From: an uncultured Ignavibacteria bacterium
GTDB taxonomy: Bacteria; Bacteroidota; Ignavibacteria; Ignavibacteriales; Melioribacteraceae
Assembly: GCA_937930275.1 (NCBI GenBank)
Contig: CALGLM010000424.1
Coordinates: forward strand, 1 to 12,712
DNA: 12,712 bases
Reading direction: 5' to 3'
Shown here: positions 6,815-12,712 of the stretch, in pieces
Numbering within the stretch: the first letter of the stretch is position 1
How the letters are laid out: the number at the start of each line of letters is the position of its first letter
Program-made: the position numbers and the translations under genes
The notes under the pieces: model-generated
Database searches by the model: none
The model's input: only the letters and a program-made list of their open reading frames with translations
What the model was told of the DNA's origin: nothing

Positions 6815-7636
6815 ATGAATACATATATTGAGAAATACGAACAATTATTAAAACAAATTGAAAATTTATCACCATTTAAACCCGAAATAGCTCTAATTTT
6901 AGGTAGTGGGTTAGGTGATTTTGCAGATTCGCTTAAACCTATAGTTTCCATCCCTACAGATACTTTACAAGGATATCCGGTTAGTACTGTTCAAGGTCAT
7001 AAAGGGTTTATTCATTTTGTTGAATATAAGAATAAAAAACTTTTAATATTTCAAGGAAGAATTCATTTTTACGAAGGATATAGCATTGAACAATGTTTAT
7101 TGCCTGTTCTTGTTTGTTCTTATCTAAAGGCAAAATATTTAATTTTGACAAATGCTGCCGGCGGAGTAAATCCAAATTTTATACCGGGCGATTTAATGTT
7201 GATAAATGAATTTTATACATTAAACTTAAATCAAGAATTATCAAAGTTTTTTAAAGCATTAAATATAGATTATAGAAACAATCTTTTAAATCTCCCCTCC
7301 AAGTATGTAAATCAATCTATAATAAATGCTGCAGTTAATTCTCAAATACATTTAAAAGAAGGTTCATATTGGTTTGGAAAAGGACCAACTTACGAAACGC
7401 CTGCCGAAGTTAAAATGGTAGCACGATTTAATGTAGATGCTGTCGGAATGTCAACAGCCCACGAAGCAGTTTTTGCCTCAATTAAAGGGATGGAAGTTGG
7501 TGCTATATCATTAATCACTAATCATGCAGCGGGAATAAAACCGGAAAAACTTTCTCATCAAGAAGTGATTGAAACTGCAGACTTGGTTAAACCTAAATTT
7601 GAAAAATTAATTAAAAGCATTATTGAACTTTTATAG
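6815..7636 (+). CDS. Purine nucleoside phosphorylase, divergent trimeric (class II) type
   Basis: A 273-residue cytoplasmic enzyme expected to split purine nucleosides with phosphate into base and (deoxy)ribose 1-phosphate. Conserved marks: GSGLG (30-34, phosphate loop), QGH (60-62), GRIHFYEG (81-88, phosphate Arg R82), TNAAGG (112-117), GPTYETPAE (190-198, with the base-stacking aromatic and Glu), GMST (211-214), TNHAAG (235-240, base-binding Asn N236) and SHQEV (247-251, ribose His H248). It departs from the family after GDLMLI (125-130): the DHINL...NP.xGPN stretch of ordinary class II enzymes is absent and replaced by a shorter, unrelated segment (131-165). GMST is followed by AHE rather than VPE. 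The gene starts one base after the nupC stop; AGGAG lies 12 bases upstream. Its 3' end overlaps rsmE on the other strand by 17 bases. MTA phosphorylase-like activity is an alternative. Confidence 0.85.
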   Translation: MNTYIEKYEQLLKQIENLSPFKPEIALILGSGLGDFADSLKPIVSIPTDTLQGYPVSTVQGHKGFIHFVEYKNKKLLIFQGRIHFYEGYSIEQCLLPVLVCSYLKAKYLILTNAAGGVNPNFIPGDLMLINEFYTLNLNQELSKFFKALNIDYRNNLLNLPSKYVNQSIINAAVNSQIHLKEGSYWFGKGPTYETPAEVKMVARFNVDAVGMSTAHEAVFASIKGMEVGAISLITNHAAGIKPEKLSHQEVIETADLVKPKFEKLIKSIIELL

Positions 7637-8342
7637 CAAAGTTTAACAAACTTGCACATGTTATACAAGCGGTTTCGCTTCTTAATCTATTAGGGGCAAG
7701 GTTTAGCTTTGTCCCTTTATTTAGTATCAATAATTCCCTATCCGAAAAACCTCCTTCAGGTCCAATAAGTAGTGTATATTTGTCGTTCTTATCTATTTTG
7801 CCGAAAAAATTTACAAAGTTTGTATTACTTTCTTGATCTAAAATTATTAACTCAGTAATAAATTTAGTATTAATTAGGCTGTTATTAAAACTTATATTAG
7901 GCAAATAAGAATGAAGAGATTGTTTCATTGCAGATATTGCTATTTTATTTAGTCTGTCAATTTTAATCCCTTTTCCTATGGCTCTATCAGAATTATAAAT
8001 TATAAGATTTGTAATACCGAGTTCAATACATTTTTCCAATGCAAACTCAAGGCGATCACTGTTTTTTAGATTAGGGATATAAAAGGTAATATTAGGATAA
8101 GGATTTATATATTTATATACTTTTGATATTCGTAAAACTGCTTTGATATTTGATGTTTCAATAATTTCAGTTTCTGCTATTAACCCCTTACCGTTAGTTA
8201 CGTATAAAATGTCACCATTCTTATTCCGCATAACTTTTACGGCATGATAAAGTTCTTCTCCGTCAAAATATATTAAATTATTCGACTCGTCAAAATTTGG
8301 GAAATAATATAATTCAATATTAGAAAGAAAAACCTGTTCCAA
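7620..8342 (-). CDS. rsmE: 16S rRNA (uracil-1498-N3) methyltransferase
   Basis: A 240-residue SPOUT-superfamily enzyme that methylates N3 of U1498 in helix 44 of 16S rRNA, using S-adenosylmethionine. The trefoil-knot cofactor site shows as LLIGPEGGFSDRE (191-203) and LAPNRLRSETA (215-225). An additional family block, RLEFALEKCIELGI (97-110), is intact. The N-terminal PUA-like RNA-binding part covers about 1-80. Length fits the family (about 240). The start is a TTG: a TAA stands directly before it in frame, no ATG occurs until residue 38, and a strong AAAGGAG lies 11 bases upstream. The start lies inside the Omp85 gene (23-base overlap), so the two are translationally linked. The 3' end overlaps the phosphorylase gene by 17 bases, leaving no room for an intergenic terminator. 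Confidence 0.95.
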   Translation of the reverse strand: MEQVFLSNIELYYFPNFDESNNLIYFDGEELYHAVKVMRNKNGDILYVTNGKGLIAETEIIETSNIKAVLRISKVYKYINPYPNITFYIPNLKNSDRLEFALEKCIELGITNLIIYNSDRAIGKGIKIDRLNKIAISAMKQSLHSYLPNISFNNSLINTKFITELIILDQESNTNFVNFFGKIDKNDKYTLLIGPEGGFSDRELLILNKGTKLNLAPNRLRSETACITCASLLNFAIKVQ

Positions 8343-9645
8343 TTATAAATTCGCTCCTTTTATATTCATCAAAAGCATATTCAAATCTTACGGCATTAAA
8401 CGGCAGTATCAACACAGTAAAACCAAAACCGTACCCGCTATCAAACTTATCTATGTTAATTTTTTCTCCGTTATAAAACACGGTTCCGGTATCCATAAAT
8501 CCGCTAAAATATATTTCGATTCTTGCCGAAGTTAATTTTTTTGGTAATAATGGTAAATCTAAACTTAAATTCCAATTTTTTATTATAGGATGAACTAATT
8601 CAATTGAATTTAACCAATAGTTATTCCCCTCTCGCGTATCATTCTTATGACCCCGTACATAAGTCTCATACCCAAAATATGATAAATCATAATATGGAAT
8701 ATTATCGCCAAAAGTTTGACGATAATTACTTCTCCACTTCAATATTAATCCGGATAAAAGTTTTTTATATTGCCTATAATCTAAATTGGCTATATTATAG
8801 TTTATATTATCAAGTCCGAAACCGGAATGTAATATCGAGGCTGAACCATAAATTCCTGATTCGGGAAATTGCAACAAATCTCTTGTGTCAAAAACATATC
8901 CCATTCCGGTAGTAATTACTCGGTTAATATTATTTTTTCCTTTAAGAATTTCGTTATTATTGTTTTCGGGTAAGCTTATATATGCATATCCGAAATTAAA
9001 CAAAACTGTATTAAAATTATTTAATCTTTTCCCTAAAGTAAAATCTATTCTTTTATAATTATATGAAAACTCTTCACCAAATAAATTTTCGGCTTTAGTA
9101 TTTTTATTTAATGATTTTTGCCAAGTTAAAGAAGTTAACAGACTAATATCCAATGATTCTATTATAATCGGATTATAATACTCGATATAATAAGTGGGAT
9201 CATATCCCAATTCAATTTTGGTTTTAATCTCTTCGTTTCTACCTCTAAAATTTTTATATTGAATATCTAAACCGTAAGATGATTTTGATAAATCTTTATC
9301 TCGTAACCGAACGAAAGGAATAGGATAAATATACCAACTTTCATCAACTCTAACTACTAAAATATTTTTTGTGGGTTCAGGAGTTTGCTTAAAAAACAAT
9401 CTTACTTTATTAAATAAGCCGAGACTGAAGACTCTTTCGCTGTTAAAATCAATAGTTTGACCGGTTACTTCATCACCCGTTTTTATAGTTAATTCTCTTA
9501 AAATAATATAATCTTTTGTTATATTATTTCCCTTTATCACAATTGAATCAACTTTTAATTTATCAAATTTACCTAAAACCAAAGAATCCGCTTGTGCGGA
9601 TATCATATTATAAAATAATATAAAAAAAATTAATATTTTAACCAT
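8320..9645 (-). CDS. Short Omp85-family outer-membrane protein with one POTRA domain
   Basis: A 441-residue protein with a Sec signal peptide (hydrophobic 4-16, probable cleavage near the Ala residues 17-19). It then has a single POTRA-like domain (about 31-101, VDSIVIKGN..., a repeated glycine/serine-rich turn at SLGLFNKV) and a C-terminal barrel (about 105-441). Barrel signs are alternating aromatic/polar strands, FDTRD (252-256), VRGH (330-333) in the place of the VRGF/Y lock on loop 6, and a terminal Phe. BamA has five POTRAs and TamA three, so this is a small member, perhaps an accessory insertase or a lipid or polypeptide translocator; its client is unknown. I start at the ATG at 9645 rather than the in-frame TTG at 9654, because the signal peptide then begins MVKILIFF as usual; no good SD marks either. 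It lies between the CoA-binding gene and rsmE. Confidence 0.85.
   Translation of the reverse strand: MVKILIFFILFYNMISAQADSLVLGKFDKLKVDSIVIKGNNITKDYIILRELTIKTGDEVTGQTIDFNSERVFSLGLFNKVRLFFKQTPEPTKNILVVRVDESWYIYPIPFVRLRDKDLSKSSYGLDIQYKNFRGRNEEIKTKIELGYDPTYYIEYYNPIIIESLDISLLTSLTWQKSLNKNTKAENLFGEEFSYNYKRIDFTLGKRLNNFNTVLFNFGYAYISLPENNNNEILKGKNNINRVITTGMGYVFDTRDLLQFPESGIYGSASILHSGFGLDNINYNIANLDYRQYKKLLSGLILKWRSNYRQTFGDNIPYYDLSYFGYETYVRGHKNDTREGNNYWLNSIELVHPIIKNWNLSLDLPLLPKKLTSARIEIYFSGFMDTGTVFYNGEKINIDKFDSGYGFGFTVLILPFNAVRFEYAFDEYKRSEFIIGTGFSF
8354..8360 (-). promoter_or_regulatory. Shine-Dalgarno site for rsmE inside the Omp85 gene
   Basis: AAAGGAG on the minus strand, 11 bases before the TTG at 8342. 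It sits within the last codons of the barrel gene and supports the non-ATG start of rsmE. Confidence 0.6.
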
Positions 9646-9665
9646 TAAAACCAAGTTCTATTTAA

Positions 9666-10082
9666 TTAAATTCCGCATAAACTGCAATAAACAGCAATAC
9701 ACATATCTTGATAAACTATAATCCCTTTATTAATTACGCTTTTTACTGCTAAATCGTTCCTAATTCCTTGTTGAAGCCACAAAATTTTTGGATTACAAGC
9801 TATAACATCTTGAATAATTTCATCAATATCTTCACTCCTTCTAAAAACATTTACTATATCGATTTTACCTTTATAATCTAACAAGCTTTTGTATGTTTTA
9901 ATTCCTTCAATTTCATTTTCTGCTATGTTTGGGTTTATTCCAATAACATTATATCCTTTATTACGCAAAAAATTCGCAATTTCTCTGCTTGTTTTATAAG
10001 GATTATTAGAAAAACCAAGAACCGCAATTGTTTTTGCGGTTCTTAATTGTTCACCAATAATTTCTAAATTATCATTATGCAC
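9666..10082 (-). CDS. CoA-binding Rossmann-fold protein, YccU-like
   Basis: A 138-residue protein of the CoA_binding_2 family. The dinucleotide-type turn VLGFSNNP (21-28) is followed by K30-T31-S32 and NFLRNKGYNVIGINPN (37-52), the family core. NVFRR (78-82), LWLQQGIRN (101-109) and a C-terminal DMCIAVY (126-132), corresponding to the DRC motif, complete it. Family members bind coenzyme A or a related nucleotide; no enzymatic activity is assigned. I chose the GTG at 10082: it overlaps the gcvP stop as TAGTG and has GAGGA 9 bases upstream. An in-frame ATG at 10115 would add eleven residues inside gcvP that do not resemble family N-termini. The tight coupling to glycine dehydrogenase may be positional only. 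Confidence 0.85.
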   Translation of the reverse strand: MHNDNLEIIGEQLRTAKTIAVLGFSNNPYKTSREIANFLRNKGYNVIGINPNIAENEIEGIKTYKSLLDYKGKIDIVNVFRRSEDIDEIIQDVIACNPKILWLQQGIRNDLAVKSVINKGIIVYQDMCIAVYCSLCGI

Positions 10083-12712
10083 TACTTGTATTCCTCGATT
10101 GGTACGCAGCTGCAAACCAAATTTCTATCTCCGTAAGCATTATTAATTTTAGCAACGGTTGGCCAAAATTTGTTTTCACGTGTATATGGGAGCGGATATC
10201 CTGCTTTTTCGCGTGAATACGAGTGTGTCCAATTATCAGAGCATACTTCTAAAATTGTATGAGGTGCTCCTTTAATAACGTTTTCGTCTTTACTGTAAAT
10301 TCCTTGTTCAACTTCTTCAATCTCTTTCTTAATTTGAATCATAGCATCGCAAAATCTATCTAACTCGGCTTTAGATTCACTTTCAGTAGGTTCAACCATT
10401 AAAGTTCCGTGAACGGGAAATGAAACTGTTGGGGCATGAAATGAGTAATCCATCAAACGTTTTGCTATATCTTCAACTTCAATTCCTGCAGTTTGCTTAA
10501 ATTCGTGCATATCAAAAATTAATTCGTGTGCTACAAATCCGTTTTTACCGGTATAAAGAACTTTATAATATTTTTCTAATTTTGCTTTAATATAATTAGC
10601 GTTTAATATTGCAAATTTTGTTGCATTTCTTAAACCTTTTTCCCCCATCATTTTAACATAAGCATGAGATATCGGAAGGATTGAAGCACTTCCGAACGGA
10701 GCAGCAGAGACAGCCGTAATTCCTTCTTTATTTTCAAAAACATGTTTAGGTAAAAATGGTACAAGATGCTCAGCAACGGCTATTGGTCCCATACCCGGAC
10801 CACCTCCTCCGTGAGGGATACTGAAAGTCTTATGTAGATTTAAATGGCATACATCTGCTCCTATTATTCCGGGGCTCGTCAATCCCACTTGTGCATTCAT
10901 ATTTGCACCGTCCATATAAACTTGTCCGCCATGTTTGTGGATTAATTTGCAGATATCAACTATTGCTTCTTCAAAAACGCCGTGAGTTGAAGGATAAGTA
11001 ACCATTAATGCTGCTAAATTATCTTTATGCTCTTCAGCTTTTAACTTCAAATCTTTTGTGTCAATATTTCCGTTTTCATCACAAGCAACTACTACAACTT
11101 TTCCTCCTGCCATAACTGCACTTGCCGGATTTGTACCATGTGCACTTGCCGGAATTAATATAACATTGCGATGACCTTCGCCTCTACTGCAATGATACGA
11201 ACGAATAACCATTAAACCGGCATATTCACCTTGTGCACCTGAATTTGGTTGTAATGAAATTCCGGCAAACCCGGTAAGTCTGCATAATGTTTCGTTTAAT
11301 TCACTAATCATTTTTTTATAACCCATAACCTGATCTTCCGGAACAAAAGGATGAATATTTGCAAATTCCGGGAATTCAATAGGAAACATTTCTGTTGCTG
11401 CATTTAGTTTCATTGTGCAAGAACCTAAAGGGATCATAGACGATGTTAAAGATAAGTCACGTTTTTCAAGATTTTTTATATATCTCATCAATTCAGTTTC
11501 AGAATGATAGGAATTGAAAATAGGATGTGTTAAATATTCGGTTTCTCTAATTAGTTCACCCGGTACTGTCGAAAAAGTTAAATCAAAATCTCTAAAATTA
11601 ATTTTTAATTCTTTTACTGCAGCAAATATACTAATTATGTCGTCTAAATCATTCTGTAAAGTTGTTTCATCAACCGAAATTAAAACTGCATTTGGTTCAT
11701 ACCAAAAGTTAATTTCTCTTTTTAATGCTTCAGCTTTAATTTTATTTTTAACGGTTTCGTCTTGGACTGAAATTTTTAATGTGTCAAAATAGTATTTATT
11801 AATTTGTTCAAATCCAAGTTCTTTTAAACCAAGTTCCAAATATTTGGCAGAATTGTTTATTCTTTTGGCAATATCTTTCAATCCCTTAGCACCATGATAA
11901 ACAGCATACATTCCAGCCATTATTGCCAATAATGCTTGCGCCGTACAAATATTACTTGTTGCTTTTTCACGCTTAATATGTTGTTCACGAGTTTGTAAAG
12001 CCATTCTTAAAGCTCTATTTCCTTTAGCGTCAACCGAAATTCCAATAATTCTACCCGGTATTGCTCTTTTAAATTCGTCTTTTACCGCAAAATATGCTGC
12101 ATGCGGACCACCGAATCCTATCGGAATTCCAAATCTTTGTGTATTACCTAAAACAACGTCAGCACCAAATTCTCCCGGAGGTGTTAATAAACATAAACTC
12201 ATAATATCGGCAGCTACAGAACAATATATCCCTTTTTCAGATGCATGCTTAAATAACTCGGTGTAATTATTAATTAAACCGTGATAATTGGGGTATTGCA
12301 CTAAAATGCCATAAACATCGTCAGTAAGATCAAAATCATTTGGTTCTGCTACTTTTAGTTTTATTCCGAGCGGTAAGGCTCTTGTTGCTAATACATCAAT
12401 CGTCTGCGGAAAGACATCATTTGCAACCATAAACGTAGTAGCTCCTTTTTTGGGGGCTTTCCGAGCATTAAAAAGCATAATCATGGCTTCGGCAGCAGCA
12501 GTCGCTTCATCTAAAAGCGAAGCATTGGCAATAGGTAAACCGGTTAAATCTTTAATTACAGTTTGAAAATTTAACAATGCTTCCAAGCGACCTTGTGATA
12601 TTTCTGCTTGATAAGGCGTGTATTGAGTGTACCAGCCTGGATTTTGTAGAATATTGCGTTTTATAACAGACGGCGTTATTGTTCCGTAATAGCCCATTCC
12701 TATATAAGTACG
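10082..12712 (-). CDS. gcvP: Glycine dehydrogenase (decarboxylating), P protein of the glycine cleavage system, N-terminus beyond the edge
   Basis: The last 876 residues of a single-chain P protein (usually about 950), so roughly 70-100 residues lie beyond the right edge. The first methionine in view is internal: the preceding codons encode RTYIG, part of the conserved (Y)IGMGYYGT stretch. The enzyme decarboxylates glycine with PLP and passes the aminomethyl group to the lipoyl H protein. The PLP lysine is in LHKTF (codon at 10829-10831), followed by a GGGGPGMGP loop; [10 protein letters not shown] precedes it. Both halves of the fused protein are present: the N-terminal half ends near the middle, and the second begins around LGSCTMKLN. 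The C-terminus, with [12 protein letters not shown] and NLVCSCVP, is complete, and no frameshift is seen. The stop TAG shares its last base with the GTG of the next gene. No gcvT or gcvH is in the window; any glycine riboswitch would be upstream. Confidence 0.98.
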   Translation of the reverse strand, partial: RTYIGMGYYGTITPSVIKRNILQNPGWYTQYTPYQAEISQGRLEALLNFQTVIKDLTGLPIANASLLDEATAAAEAMIMLFNARKAPKKGATTFMVANDVFPQTIDVLATRALPLGIKLKVAEPNDFDLTDDVYGILVQYPNYHGLINNYTELFKHASEKGIYCSVAADIMSLCLLTPPGEFGADVVLGNTQRFGIPIGFGGPHAAYFAVKDEFKRAIPGRIIGISVDAKGNRALRMALQTREQHIKREKATSNICTAQALLAIMAGMYAVYHGAKGLKDIAKRINNSAKYLELGLKELGFEQINKYYFDTLKISVQDETVKNKIKAEALKREINFWYEPNAVLISVDETTLQNDLDDIISIFAAVKELKINFRDFDLTFSTVPGELIRETEYLTHPIFNSYHSETELMRYIKNLEKRDLSLTSSMIPLGSCTMKLNAATEMFPIEFPEFANIHPFVPEDQVMGYKKMISELNETLCRLTGFAGISLQPNSGAQGEYAGLMVIRSYHCSRGEGHRNVILIPASAHGTNPASAVMAGGKVVVVACDENGNIDTKDLKLKAEEHKDNLAALMVTYPSTHGVFEEAIVDICKLIHKHGGQVYMDGANMNAQVGLTSPGIIGADVCHLNLHKTFSIPHGGGGPGMGPIAVAEHLVPFLPKHVFENKEGITAVSAAPFGSASILPISHAYVKMMGEKGLRNATKFAILNANYIKAKLEKYYKVLYTGKNGFVAHELIFDMHEFKQTAGIEVEDIAKRLMDYSFHAPTVSFPVHGTLMVEPTESESKAELDRFCDAMIQIKKEIEEVEQGIYSKDENVIKGAPHTILEVCSDNWTHSYSREKAGYPLPYTRENKFWPTVAKINNAYGDRNLVCSCVPIEEYK
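10092..10096 (-). promoter_or_regulatory. Shine-Dalgarno site for the GTG start of the CoA-binding gene
   Basis: GAGGA on the minus strand inside the last codons of gcvP, 9 bases before the GTG at 10082-10080. It favours the GTG over the in-frame ATG at 10115, which lacks a comparable site. Confidence 0.65.

Noticed and set aside
8604..8912. A 102-codon open frame on the plus strand inside the Omp85 gene
   Set aside because: It is antisense to a gene with signal peptide, POTRA and barrel motifs; no family resemblance and no ribosome site was seen.
11514..11792. A 92-codon open frame on the plus strand inside gcvP
   Set aside because: It is antisense to strongly conserved glycine dehydrogenase sequence and shows no motif of its own.
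12671..12697. The first methionine of the glycine dehydrogenase frame as its true start
   Set aside because: The codons before it (RTYIG) continue the conserved family sequence to the window edge, so the gene is cut rather than begun here.
1..12712. CRISPR arrays, insertion sequences, tRNA genes, long direct repeats
   Set aside because: None was found by eye on either strand; the window is almost wholly protein-coding. Short A/T-only palindromes exist but are expected in such sequence.

Overview
This is an AT-rich, tightly packed bacterial chromosomal window with thirteen protein genes (two cut by the window edges), no RNA genes, no mobile elements and no intergenic gap longer than 69 bases. 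A signal-peptide-bearing Omp85 barrel protein shows a Gram-negative cell. The single-chain glycine dehydrogenase resembles those of Bacteroidota. Mixed use of Shine-Dalgarno (SD) starts, an SD-less start, and TTG or GTG starts also fits the Bacteroidota/Ignavibacteriota (FCB) part of the tree. That placement is an inference from protein flavour, not a phylogeny.

Layout. (A) 1-3370, minus strand, read right to left: a multi-pass membrane protein (2375-3370) is joined with zero spacing to a small THEP1-like P-loop NTPase (1874-2374). After a 69-base, nearly pure A/T gap come a fold-type II PLP enzyme (338-1804) and, 11 bases later, the start of a dihydroorotase/hydantoinase-like amidohydrolase (1-326, cut by the edge). 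(B) 3407-7636, plus strand, a five-gene run with gaps of 1 to 11 bases: a membrane family-2 glycosyltransferase, cytidine deaminase (cdd), thymidine kinase (tdk), a NupC-type nucleoside transporter and a divergent purine nucleoside phosphorylase. (C) 7620-12712, minus strand, read right to left: glycine dehydrogenase P protein (gcvP, N-terminus beyond the edge), a YccU-like CoA-binding protein, a short one-POTRA Omp85 barrel protein and the 16S rRNA methyltransferase RsmE. Neighbouring genes in block C overlap or nearly touch. RsmE and the phosphorylase converge with overlapping 3' ends.

How the genes work together. The last four genes of block B form a coherent nucleoside salvage set: import by NupC, deamination of cytidine to uridine, phosphorylation of thymidine or deoxyuridine, and phosphorolysis of purine nucleosides. 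The glycosyltransferase at the head of that run has no obvious link. Block C mixes one-carbon/glycine metabolism, outer-membrane assembly and ribosome modification, a typical housekeeping mixture.

The least understood part is block A. A membrane protein resembling an ECF-type substrate-binding core, with an added C-terminal module, is coupled to a THEP1-like NTPase whose Walker A motif is degenerate. It sits next to a TrpB-like PLP enzyme paired with a cyclic-amide hydrolase. Blocks A and B diverge from a gap of only 36 bases, so the two may share control. Whether block A is an uptake and breakdown route for a nitrogen heterocycle is speculation, stated as such below.
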